Assembly (NCBI GenBank): GCA_011800805.1
Contig: MPNW01000037.1
Span: forward strand, 1,007 to 65,006
From: Hirudo medicinalis
Lineage: Eukaryota; Annelida; Clitellata; Hirudinida; Hirudinidae
DNA: 64,000 nucleotides
Reading direction: 5' to 3'
Shown here: positions 34,401-45,430 of the stretch, piece after piece
How the letters are laid out: each line of letters starts with the position of its first letter
Numbering within the stretch: position 1 is the stretch's first letter
Notes under the pieces: model-generated
Databases searched by the model: none
Seen by the model: only the letters and a program-made list of their open reading frames with translations
What the model was told of the DNA's origin: nothing
Made by a program: the position numbers and the translations under genes

Positions 34401-37028
34401 CGACAGAATCTCGGATAGGTTTTTCGTCCCCAAAACATTTCTAAGGATATTTGAAGACATGGACTTTAACAACATTTTCTGAGAAAGTTAATAACTGTAA
34501 TTTTAGTTCGGCATTTCGTGCTTAATAAAACTACTATATAAATCAAATGTGAAAAAAGTTGTTAATATGCTATTTATTCTTATTTTTTTACGTAAATTCC
34601 CTATAACAGTGTCATCACTGTTAATGTTCCCCATCGATTATAATTAAATATTGGTAATTAATCAAATTCTCAAACCTAAGTGTGGTCTGTGCGAGGAGTC
34701 TCGTAGAATGGTGTGCATTCTCAACGTTGGCTACACTGACAGTAGCATTACTCACCCTATAGTATACCACTGCGTCTACGCTTACTGTCACACTGTCCTT
34801 CGTAAGCACCTTGTTGATAAATATGTTAATACTTATTGTTAAGTAATGATCTAATGACCTAACAATTTTTATGTGCGGTATTGTCGATCAATGCTTAACA
34901 ATGGATAACCATTTCTTAAAATGCAGAATGTTATTCAACCGAACACGATCAAGGATAGAATTGGATTTAACAGAAAAAAAATCATCTAGAAGACAAATGG
35001 AATCTGTTTGACACAGACATAGTAAACAATAGCATGGGCACACCCACTTCCTGAGGAGGTACGTCAAAGGAAACTGTTCTGAGGTCGACCTTTGTATAGC
35101 TCTCGATGCATGGCAGCACGAAGAATATTCCTGGTTACGATGTCAGGGTCAAATATATTTAATAATTACTCTAATTATTTCTATTAATTTTCGTTGAATT
35201 GGTTTGAAGAAAGAAATAATACTTCTAAGCCATTGTTAATCCAAAAGTTTATATGCTAAACAACTTTGCAGTCTATGATTGTAAATAAATACGAATTTCA
35301 AATTTAAAGCCTTTATTTATCGTTGTAATCCTAAGTCAATAATATCAAGTTGTGGTTTCAACCTGGACCCTTGGCTCCGCCATGAAGAAGGCGACCTAAC
35401 CTAAAAATTACTGCCCTTTCATATTCTTGGACGACCTAAGACGTAACAGTGAAATACATTGTATATTCAATTTGATACTTTTGAAGTTACAAGCTAAAAC
35501 CAAATTAGGAAAATTTTATGGATATGGTAATATATTGCTAACAAACCTTTATAATTAAAGACCAATTTTATTGCGTTTAATTAAAATTAATAATATCACA
35601 ATAATTATTTGTAGTGATAAGAAGACCTAGGCAAGTCTATTAGCCACTAATATCCGTGTTAGATCTACATCTCAAAATTGTCGGCTGCATCCATATATAT
35701 GGTTTCTTTATCTCAATCATTTTATAGAATAACCAGCCTTATTCTAATTATGTAACATAATTATGTACTTGCATTACATTGCTATACTTAGAACTTTCAT
35801 CTTGTTTATTTATTTGTATTTAAAATATTGATTCAGTGTACACTTAAATTCGAATAACCATTTTTAAATTTCAAGTTGATCATTTTAATGCAATACCCAC
35901 ATCTTTAATATAGCTTCACTTACTCTGAGGCAAATGCAGAGTGAAACTGGGAGTGTAAAAACAACTAGGATCCATGACAAGGTGGTCAACAGCCATCCAC
36001 AAAATCCAAGACCCGGGCGAAAGTCATCGCCTATAAAAAGAGAAAAAAGTCTCACACTGCCATATTATACTTTGTTATTGTCAAATATATTTTATTTGTT
36101 ATTGTCAAATATATTTTATTTGTTATTGTTAGTGCCGAGTATTAAAAAAGGAAAATGTTTCTTAACAAAATTGGCAATAACACAAAAGAAATGTCAAATG
36201 TTCTGATTTTTGCCATCACGATAGTTTACTGCATGTTTTAAGGTCGTTATTAAGCAGTTTACTTAAGCAAGGAGGTTGGGATAACATTTTGATCTGCTAA
36301 GTTTGGTCGATTACATGTCACTCTGAGGAGAAATATTAAATCATAGCTATCAACTGATAAACTATGATCGTGGTATTCCATTTAATGTCCAATTTATTTT
36401 TGTAGCTCTCAACAAACGTTAATATTCTTACTAATATGCTTGAGGACAAGTCATAATTATAATTAATATGCATTTAAAACGCATTTAAATTGCGTTTGAC
36501 TAAATACAATCGAAGTGACTTTACTGAATTTATTGAAATCGAGCGAAAACAAAGTAATGAATGCATTAAGGTCTTGTTTACATCATTCTTGGAGCTGGGC
36601 TCGTGGTTGCTTTCAATGACAAAAGAATAATGAAGAACTCGTCCTCCTCGTTTTGTCGTTTCCAAGACAACGACACAAATAAATCGATGGAGCTTATAGT
36701 TATTGCCTGAAGAAATGAAAGCTTGGAGAAAGCTGTTCCATCTTTTATGAATGTTGCTTCCAGTTTTTAAATTGTTCACTTTAATAAACATTCTTATTTA
36801 ATAACATTATATCAGAATTGTACTAAAATTCACTTTAATGCATTTAATTTCAAAGACCTCAAAGATTTGTCAGATTTACATTCGGGTTATGGACGTTCTT
36901 TTTATAATTTTTACATATTACATACACCACCACCACCACCACCACCACGGTCATCATCGTAACTCACTTTGGTAATGGTAGGACACTTTGCGTTTGGCAG
37001 ATACAGCAAACACATTCGTTTCTTCCAT
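31416..37028 (-). CDS. STOM: Stomatin-family membrane scaffold
   Basis: Eight exons (37028-36968, 36030-35924, 35435-35363, 35130-35048, 34809-34676, 34440-34315, 33310-33232, 31682-31416) in perfect phase give 309 residues (human stomatin 288). Stomatins are monotopic SPFH/PHB proteins that form rings on the inner face of the plasma membrane and modulate ion channels. Seen: a palmitoylation Cys in LGFCGWLL, a hydrophobic hairpin ([16 protein letters not shown]), [19 protein letters not shown] core ([50 protein letters not shown]), and a C-terminal oligomerisation helix ([19 protein letters not shown]) followed by [11 protein letters not shown] Ser-rich tail of about 40 residues extends past the usual end. 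Could be the stomatin, STOML3 or MEC-2 orthologue. Introns hold retroelement and microsatellite debris. Confidence 0.95.
31971..31999. repeat. (GAT)n microsatellite
   Basis: About nine perfect GAT units in the last stomatin intron. Confidence 0.9.
32146..32228 (+). mobile_element. tRNA-derived SINE family B, copy 1
   Basis: Shares a core TTCGCTTTGGTGCGGCTCCG with the copy at 37715, preceded by an A-box-like GCCGATTGGTTAATG and followed by a B-box-like GAGTTCAAGTCC and CTCGCAGGAGTTTC. The spacing of these two boxes resembles a tRNA promoter. Located in the last stomatin intron and without a plausible intact cloverleaf, so it is a tRNA-related repeat rather than a tRNA gene. Confidence 0.55.
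32592..32687 (+). mobile_element. LINE reverse-transcriptase ORF fragment 2
   Basis: Thirty-one codons to a TGA stop read [15 protein letters not shown] and end [11 protein letters not shown]. The G-P-x-x-W-N-x-L-P ... K-x-x-L-K-T-Y motif is the extreme C-terminus of many LINE ORF2 proteins. It is a separate remnant from the one at 31015, with the last stomatin exon between them. Confidence 0.75.
36925..36948. repeat. (CAC)n microsatellite
   Basis: Eight CAC units just 3' of the first stomatin exon. Confidence 0.9.
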
Positions 37029-37070
37029 GCGAGTGACGTCGCTTTTGTCTTCCGTAGATTTTTTCATTTG
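37029..37070. promoter_or_regulatory. Stomatin leader with CRE-like site
   Basis: TGACGTC at about 37033-37039, immediately upstream of the stomatin start Met, matches the core of a cAMP-response element. Position fits a proximal promoter or leader; there is no experimental support. Confidence 0.3.
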
Positions 37071-37685
37071 TTATTCATCATTTCATCTGTTAATGCACTG
37101 AATGAATTAACTCATTCTTAATTAAATCAAAGAACATGCATTAATATCTTTATTTCTTATATTCCGCGAAGTTGGGAAGTGTGAAACAAAACAAAAAGCT
37201 CCAAGTTCAATACGATATCCAAAAGGGAATCGCTTCCCGCTAACCGGGCATATCCATACACGAGGAAAAACCAACATGTCATAGTTGTCGTCGAAGTAAG
37301 GCAAAGATTTATTTTATTTGCCACAAAGTAATAATTTAAGATTTGCTTAGGATGGATTATCTCACATAGTTTAGTCAAAGTTGCGAATTCTTTAAAATTA
37401 AATTTGAAGACAAAATGAGCTAATGTAGTTAACGTAACAAAGTAGAACAGCTAAAATCAAATGTGAATTAAATATTTAATACTTAAATAAATAAGAATTA
37501 CAAACCTTTTATATTGATATCCGACATCAAATTTCGAAGGTTCTCATAAAACAAATGCAACATTTGTCACATTATTCCTAGCAACATATTTTGCGATTCT
37601 GATTTTGTTGTGCAAAATAAGTCGAGATAACTATCTGAAAATTTTTGATTTTTTGAAGTTATACGCACTTAGTACAGAAGTTAAT

Positions 37686-37826
37686 CCAATAAGCGTAGAT
37701 CAAAGATTGTCGAATCCGGTAACCGAGAGGTCAAGGTCTTCGCTTTGGTGCGGCTCCGTCCAAATCCAAGCCCCTCGCAGGGGTTTCTAACCAATAAGCA
37801 TAGCTCAAAGCGTAGATCAAAGATTG
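37686..37826 (+). mobile_element. tRNA-derived SINE family B, copy 2, with target-site duplication
   Basis: The body at 37715-37788 has the family core TTCGCTTTGGTGCGGCTCCG and CCCCTCGCAGGGGTTTCT. It is flanked on the left (37686-37709) and right (37791-37826) by CCAATAAGC ... GTAGATCAAAGATTG. The right copy has an extra inserted segment (ATAGCTCAAAGC). Direct repeats of this kind are the footprint of a retroposon insertion. Confidence 0.6.
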
Positions 37827-38580
37827 CCGACGAAAGGCGAAGAGGCTACGCGCAGTGCAATGATTCGAGGCTATTTAAAATTAGGCGCCGTAGCTACAGC
37901 ACTTACGGTGACTTTCTGCCGTTTTGCTAAGCTACAATGCGGTCGAGATACAACAGAGCGTCGATCATCCAATTGTCAATTATCCATCAGTTTTCGATGA
38001 GAAAACAAATATGTAATCAGGATATGGACAATTAAATTTGGTGTAACGAGCCTGAGAAAAATTTAAGTAATATTTGGCTGATCGGGACAATATGGTAACC
38101 TTTTCGAAATGACTTGACCATAAAGACCCTGTGATGGGGAGGGGATGTAAAAAAAAACTTTAGAATAAATTTTTCATTTTTGATGAACGAAAGAAGAGCC
38201 GTTGAGAAAAGGCGGTTGAAAACTGTTGACAATGAGAACACAAACAGAATCGGAGAAAATTTTCAGAAACACAGACGTGATAAAACAAATCGTGGCTTTC
38301 AAATTTTGAATAACGACGGCAAGTTGTCGTTCGAGCAATAAGGGATGGAATTATTGAATATTGATGATGACTGACGTCTGAAAGCCATGTACCACATGCA
38401 ATAAGAAGCCAATTATCATGGATGAGGAAATTAGTAAAATATTAAAAAAGAATGCAATGGGGAAACTGTTAAATTGATATATTATTGAGCATTGATCAAA
38501 CTGCCATGAGGAAATTTTGTGAGAATTCAAAATCAATTCACGTCCTTTTCGGTATGTGTGGACCAATAACTTGATTGACA
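37827..38580. other. Intergenic, no gene seen
   Basis: Spacer between the stomatin upstream region and the unidentified gene ending at 38581. Minus-strand ORFs at 38032-38241 and 38351-38581 are open by chance as far as I can tell. Confidence 0.35.
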
Positions 38581-41023
38581 TTATTGATTAATAGAGGCTT
38601 TCCATGAAAGTGGTACCAGATGATCTATCCCCGAGGTAGAATCTTTGCCAGGAGACCCAAAAAACCTTCGCCATTTGGAACAATCGGACACTCTCTTGGC
38701 TGTGTCTAGATTCAAGTTGATGAATTTGATTTTTTATTGTCGAATAATTTTATAAATGTATCATTTACTTAATAAATTTAGTAAATAGATAACCTTCTTT
38801 GGAATATTTTCCGATAGAGTTTATGGAATAGTTGCAGATTGTTGGGGACCTGGTAGACCTGAATGTGACCTTGTTTACAAATCATTAAGATAAAACATTA
38901 CAAAAATTTATTAAGATAAAGCATCTAGATTTTAAAGATGCATTTTATCCTCAGTTTATCCTCTTGTTTATTTTTAATCAGGTCGGTTATAATATTATTT
39001 AATTATTATACCAATTATTCGTAAGACCTAATCTACTGATTAAACTTTGAAAGATTTTGCAAATCATATTCTTTAGGATTCTTTGACAACATGTGATTTG
39101 AAAATAAATACTTCTTTTTGAGATTTAATAATAAGCAATTGCAATAACCTGGCTTGGTTTGATATGAGTTTGAAATATTAGGCTAGACTTTGTAAAAAGT
39201 GGTTCAGAGAACTCAGAATATTCAAGGGACAGCAATCCGGATGCTTCATTTCCATCAATTTTGTGACCAAGACTGTATCTTTTCAAATCACTATGTATGT
39301 ATTGCATGTTATCTGCAGTCTCATCACAGTTACCTAAAGACTTTGGTTTAGTGCTGTTTAATGTTCTTGATGTATCTTCGTCAAGAATGCCTTTCTCCAA
39401 CTCAGCAATAATATTTTCTAGAGGAATTTTGGAGCTCACAAGACTGATATCAACAAATTCTGGACTATTATCATTTAGAAAACATTCCCTTGAGGAAGGT
39501 ACCCTGTAATGTTGATTTGCAGCATCCACATAGGATGTGCTAATTTCCAATCTGTCTCTAGCAGATTGCAAGTTGGAGCCCTCAAACAGGTTATTATCTC
39601 GTGCCAACATCTGTCCATACTCATCTTCACCATTTCCTTCATTCTTATTGTTAAAGTTATTTCTAATGTTGCTATTTTCAGTAATAATTTCAAAAATTTG
39701 ATTGTTCTCGTAAACATGTTCATCAAAATGAAGCTCTTGACTCTTTTGAGTCTTGACACAAGATAAGTTGTGGTATGTATCTTTTGCCAAAATATGACTT
39801 TTGTAGGTCCTTCTAGTGTGTAACTTAGGGTCAATGATATTTGCAGAAGGAAATTCTTTCTTGTTCCACGCAACATCTTTTCCACAAAAAAACACTTTCT
39901 TCCTAAGTCCATTCTCTATATTACTGAAAAATAAAGGCAAAGGCTCATTGTTGTTTTCATTCAAACTACCAGTAAAAGAACTTCTGGCCTTTGAATCATC
40001 TGCACTAGGTTTAAATTCTTGTAAGTTCTTCATGTTTTCTATCTGTTCAGTGAATTTTGGAAAATCTTTATTTGTGTCATCTTTAGGACACTGCTCATAG
40101 ACTGGCATGTCGATTTCTGAATTTTCGGTTTCTGCTATAGAATCAGTAAATGTTAGATTGCATAAAACTTTCGAATAATCTGTGTTAAAGTTATTTATAG
40201 CAGAATCTCGTCTAAAGGGTGAAGAAATAAATTTGTCTTGTGATGAATTACATTGCTTGATTTCTTTATTTGATATGTTATCAACTGTTTTAGTGATAAC
40301 ATAATCATTTTCTGTATTAATGTCTTTGGCAAATTCAGTGCCTGTTTCATTATCACTAAATGCAGAGAGCGGCGAAAATTGAATTTCAAAGTCTCCATAA
40401 ACTATCGCAGGGCTAAGCTCATGAGAAAGGTTAACATTTTGCTGGTCAACAGTCTCTCCAGTACTTGGTTTACCTTTACGTTCAGCACATCCAGCCTTTG
40501 TTGTTCCAAAACTACATGCGTAATCATTTTCATATTTCTTTCCAACTATTGGTTTAAGTTTTAGGCTGGCAACATCCATACAGGAATTTATGTTCGAGAT
40601 TTGATCGTACTCAACTGATGCATTCTGCATATTGTATTCTGTTGAATTTGAAGTGAAATTGACATTAGCAAGCTTGTCTGTTGATTCATTTATGGTAGAG
40701 ACGCGAGCATTTCCCATAACATCAACGAAATTGCGTTCTAATTGCTCTCCCAACCAGCATTTCTCTAAATTCACAAGCCCAGTGGAACTATTCTCAAGAG
40801 TAAAACATTTTTTAGAATTCTTCAAAGGAGGAACAAAAGTCTGTAAAATGCACAACAATATGTAATAACAATCAATCACCAGAAGCTCGGGACTAAATAA
40901 TATCGCATAAACGGTAAACATCTTCGGAATATTCGGAATATTATATCCATTACGATATTTTCAAATGCGATCTTTCATCATAAACTAAAAGTATTAGTAA
41001 TTACTCACCTTTCGTTTTCTCAT
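38581..41023 (-). CDS. Unidentified 633-aa disordered protein
   Basis: Four exons read right to left: 41023-41009 (MRKRK), 40840-39149 (one 1.7-kb exon), 38869-38794 and 38699-38581. Phases 0/0/1 match and the total is 634 codons including the stop. A shorter reading stops at 39125 inside the large exon; the exon-2 donor CAG/GTTATT makes the longer form possible. Composition is low-complexity: Asn, Ser, Asp, Glu and Thr rich, no signal peptide, no membrane helix. The N-terminus MRKRKTFVPPLKNSKK is basic with a PP motif; the tail has KWRRFFGSPGKDS, which resembles short linear binding motifs (FF next to basic residues). Long acidic disordered chains with short basic ends are common among nuclear DNA-repair and chromatin adaptors, but that is only an analogy. 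Confidence 0.6.
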
Positions 41024-41351
41024 TATAAATCGCTTTAGAAATTTAATTAATCCAACCCCGTCCCCAACACAAACATTTGATTATGCTAGCAGACACTGCT
41101 TGATATTACGCCTTGAAACATAGAACAAAAATTAAATTTCCAAAATTAAATTTTTAAATAACAAATATAAAAATAGGCAATTTTTTTTTATTACCAATTA
41201 ATTACAAATTAACCAAATTGTTGGCGGTCAAAAGTTGCTCGCAATAAATGGAATTTTTAAAACGACTGGAAAAAAACACTTTAAATATAAAAATTTGACA
41301 TTAACTATTTCTAAGTTTTAATAAAAGAAAATTAAGAATTTATACAAGCAT

Positions 41352-41856
41352 TCAGACGGCCGTTTCTAAAGGATGTCTAGAATCATCAAAATAGTTTTGT
41401 CTTGTAAAACTTAAGTCAGTAATTTCACATCTTTTTGGGCGTTTTTTCTTCTTGAACTTATGAACATCGACCTAAGAAAATACATTATTTTCGCTGCCGC
41501 TTTTATGGGACAACTTTTCTTGTATCTGAAAGGTGGAATTTCTTGGAGGAGCCATATTGGACAACATGATAGACAAGACGTTGTTTTGGTCTTGATTTGT
41601 AATATCACTTTCAATGGGAACCGGAGATGGGATTTCCCTGGTTGAAATATTCGATGCAAGGACTGGCCACACTCTCTCGATTTGGTGATTGTCGATTTGG
41701 TGAATCTTTAAAATGCAGAGGAATTTTCTGGAGAATTTTTGTATGCGGGCAGTCTTCTGTTATGGAGAACACAGGGCTTAATCTAAATAAAAGAAATTCT
41801 ATGTTTGGGTCTGGAAGTTCCAGTGTCTTGATCTGATAAGACGACTTCGATGGTTC
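41352..41856 (-). CDS. Unidentified gene, 3' exons
   Basis: The last exon (41471-41352, 40 codons) reads VDVHKFKKKKRPKRCEITDL and ends HPLETAV. Upstream, a long open frame from an acceptor at 41857 reads LELPDPNIEFLLFRLSPVFS then TEDCPHTKILQKIPLHFKDS; the frame then shifts by one near 41650 to IPSPVPIESDITNQDQNNV. The shift may be an intron or a single-base indel. A TAG directly before the last exon serves as an AG acceptor. The 5' end is not found. The C-terminus has a lysine-rich cluster suited to nuclear import. I do not recognise the family. It ends about 330 bp upstream of the next gene on the same strand. Confidence 0.45.
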
Positions 41857-42420
41857 CTTGACAATTTAATGTGTCAGCAAATTAAAATTTGAATCGCTCC
41901 GAATTGCTAATGATAATTATCTGAAGAAAGTAAGAAACCGTTGAAAGCATAGTCAGGCAGGTTTCCCATCCGTAATTGTGAATATGAAGAGACTTTAAGT
42001 TGCTCAGACCTGAGACTTTGAGGGAAATAAGATGCTTTGATTAAGACAAGAATGAGATTTTTCAAATCTTTATCCACACTACGATGAAATTACACAATAT
42101 TGATAGCAAGCTGAAAAGCTTAAGATCGAATGAATGAGTGAGGAAGGAAGGGAGGACCTGCCTTGGATCTTTCGACAGACACCCGGGACTTGAAGAAGCA
42201 ATTAATTGGAATATTCGGCGCCACTGGAAACCATCGAATCCTTCATGGATCTAGATTTGGTTGAGTGGTATTTCCATTTTATTCTAAAATGTCACGCGAG
42301 CTCCTGATATTCAGATTAACAAGTAAATTAATTTATAAATAATATTTATTAAATATTAATACTTTTACATAAAATCCCAATTTTAAAATTTTGTTTGTAA
42401 TTGTTACTTCACTTTTATTT

Positions 42421-42425
42421 ATATA

Positions 42426-42461
<36 letters not shown>
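42421..42461. repeat. (TA)n microsatellite
   Basis: About 20 TA units, imperfect at the start. Confidence 0.9.
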
Positions 42462-42463
<2 letters not shown>

Positions 42464-42629
42464 TTATATTTATATATATTTTATATTTTGTTACGCAAAG
42501 TAATTTGGGTTCCTGTTGGAGTTAAAATGCAATTTTATTATTTCAATTTATACTATTTAGAATTATCATCGGTAACTCCAGCATAACATTGGATGCTCAA
42601 AGAAAGTTATATTGCTTCGAGATTTGATT

Positions 42630-44184
42630 TTAAATCGAGTTTTCAGTTATGACATCTTCTCCCGAACGAATCTGAGAGGAAAAAGCTTTTGGAAACTTTA
42701 ATCAATTGCCTGGATTAATATTTGGTTTCTGCATCCGTTTTCGGGTTCAATTTTTTGTCTTCTAACAGTTTAACAGAAATTTACGTTCAAAGAAGTCCAA
42801 TGTAAACCTTGCAGACTAGGCTTGATAAAAATATTGTCTATCAATTACGACAATTTTTTTGTCTTGCTCCGAATATTACATATTTTGATTTTGTTATTTC
42901 CAGAACGGTATCAGTGGCTTACGGCCCTTCAGTTTGTGCAATGGTTTAATAAATATATAACATTAAAATTTTAAAACCTTTGGACTTTATCTAATCTTTA
43001 AGACAAGGCCCAAAGCAAGAAATTCAAATCAATTTTTTTGCATGAAGAGGACCGCATTTCGTGTATTGCGAATGTGCCCGAGGAGTTATCACGCATATGG
43101 GTGAGAGAGGTATGGATATGTTACCACTCACCTCATGGTGATATCATCAGCCATTTTTATGCATATTGGTTTGATGTCATAAGCGATCGAAATCATGATC
43201 AAGGTTGCAAATAACTGTCGGCAAAAACCTCTCTGCTCGCGAGGTTATTGCATTCTTGTGCATTGCTTCTGATGAATCTCATTTCTCAACGTATCGCGAG
43301 AATTGCCAAGCCAGGACTGAATGAAGGGAATGTATCAATAATCGAATTTATTTAATAAAATGATCTCTTTTAAAATACCTTAGACACTTGTATCATGAGA
43401 AAAAAGAGTAATATTCCGAATATTGAAAAAAATTAAGATAATTTAAATTAAAATTATTTATTTATTTAAAAATGTTATTTATTACTCTAATTTAGGCATT
43501 TCTTTGTAAAGAGAAATTCCTACCTACAGTAAAACAAAACTAAAAACTCCTAAACTTTCAACAATAAGCATCACGTTACATTGAAAGTCCTAATGAACCC
43601 TAAACCTAGAGAAGCCGTATTACAATAAAATAAGTTCTTAATCCGCCGATACCAAACAATACTTAAAGCAACTTTCATTGGGTGAGAGAATTCTTCATGT
43701 AACAGGTGTCCTAGGAATTGAGGAATTTCATGCAACGTTGCAAGAGGATTAATAACATAATGTGAAAAAAAATATACATACATCTGGAAGCCTCATCATC
43801 CAACAACGAAAATTCGCAAAGTAGTTTTTGTTGGAAAGAGGACATTAAAAACTTTTGGAAAGTATTCGATGAAAATGCCTTGTTTTCGTCATGGTTAAGA
43901 AGGTGTGGACTTATTTCCAGTATTGTTCTCGGCTGACCAACAACAGATGTCAAAATCTGCAATTTCAAACCACTGCTGAAATCCGAGAAAAAATTGCAAG
44001 ACTCAATGAGTTATTGAAGCAGCGTAAGAGAAAGCTTTGAAGAGTTATGTTCCATTCAAACCGACTGGCATGGTGATCCAAGGCGACCTTGACAGTTAAA
44101 GCTACACTGGCATTTCAAATATAATGCACACATGGGAAAAAGGAGAACCTTACCTCCACTCTTACTTACAGTCGATACTAGCAT
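42630..44184 (-). CDS. Unidentified 177-aa protein, six coding segments
   Basis: Segments read right to left: 44184-44154, 44101-43782, 43316-43291, 43214-43132, 42815-42785, 42671-42630. All junctions have GT-AG ends and matching phases; the 52-bp first intron is short. Segment 2 needs one extra base near 43975 to stay open, or an unseen intron. The protein is helical and hydrophobic: LTVKVALDHHASRFEWNITL, SGLKLQILTSVVGQPRTILE, FQKFLMSSFQQKLLCEFSLL, then FLAWQFSRYLFATLIMISIA, which could be a membrane segment, and YDIKPICIKMADDIT. It ends SGEDVITENSI. The chain of small in-phase exons is good evidence for a real gene; I do not recognise it. Confidence 0.5.
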
Positions 44185-45339
44185 TCTCAAGACGCATTCT
44201 CAAGCATTCTGAGAGACGTGTGAAATTAATCAAAGAAAGATACAACTCCAGATGCAACCCCAAGATGCACCCCCAGAGAAAATAAATAGATTAGAAACAT
44301 TTAAAAACACACGGTCATTCCTTGCAGGAGTTCTGCATAAGCAGTTTCTCGTTTTTTCTGTTTAAATTAATAAATTAAAATTCCAGGCACCATTAGATAT
44401 TTATTAATATATTATTATTATTATTATTATTATTCTATTATATTATTTTTTATATATTTGTTATTTTTTATGAAAGTAACATAGTAACGTTTCACTACCT
44501 AATAAGATATTACAACAACATCATATATAACTATTAAATTAAGAATGCATAGGTATGTTGTTTCCTTATGTATTTAAGAAAAAATATTATTTACTCTTGA
44601 CCATTATTTACAGTTGACCATAAGCAACGCATCCGATGGACTCCTCCCACCCTAAACCCCAAGGTCGTCATGCCTAAGATTTTCAAATGTATAATTTTAA
44701 ATATCAAAAAAAAAAATCATCATCCGATCTGAAGCGGTATTAAAATCTTTAAAGAAACATTCGTAGAGCAGTCTTTTATTATTAATAGCTTTTAACATCA
44801 ATTCTTAATTCTTCATTTTCTTTCATTGCGAGTTTCACCTTTTTAAGCAACCACTTTACCTTCACATCCTTTTCGGATTCATAAGGCACTCGACAGATTG
44901 GGTAAATAAAAAATAAGTTAATTTCATATCTAAGGAGTCAAATACTTGAAATGACAGGATGACTTCAAAAAGCAAACATGCAATTCAAGTAAAATTTCAT
45001 AAGAAATATCTTAAGTAAAAAGGAAAATTCAAGTATAAATAAAAAAGAATTTAATGCATAAGCTTAACAAATTTACAAGATTTACAGAAGTGGAATGAGC
45101 AATTTACATAATTTATTAATAACTATAAAAGTAGAGTTGAATGGACAAGAGAATCCGGAACACCAAGGACAATGATGTAATAATACGCTTTATTAGTGTA
45201 CTTTAGTCGAGGGTCGTGCAAATAATTGTGGCATTGCTAAAGATGTTGCAGCAACTCGAATTATTATCGAATTATAAAACGACACTTGCCTAATCAGATG
45301 CGCAGAACTAAAGAGAACCTATTTAAATAGAACGTGGAT
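44185..45339. other. Intergenic, with (TAT)n at 44410-44434
   Basis: AT-rich spacer with one ATT/TAT microsatellite. No gene or RNA seen. Confidence 0.4.
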
Positions 45340-45430
45340 AGTGCTCTCGCATGGTCCAATGTGTAAAACTTCCATGACGTTGACTGCTTGGATTTGAATC
45401 CTCTTGCTCCTAATCATCTACCAATGTCAT
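45340..45430 (+). mobile_element. SINE family A, copy 2
   Basis: Contains GTGCTCTCGCATGGTCCAATG, the box GGATTTGAATCC, and TTGCTCCTAATCATCTACC leading into the shared tail. More diverged than the 50-kb copy; the closing half of the terminal inverted pair has decayed. Confidence 0.65.

Noticed and set aside
39297..40865. Several plus-strand ORFs opposite the large exon
   Set aside because: They are antisense shadows of the 564-codon minus-strand exon, which has good splice ends.
42401..42586. 61-codon ORF over the TA microsatellite
   Set aside because: Encoded Tyr-Ile repeats come from (TA)n; not a gene.
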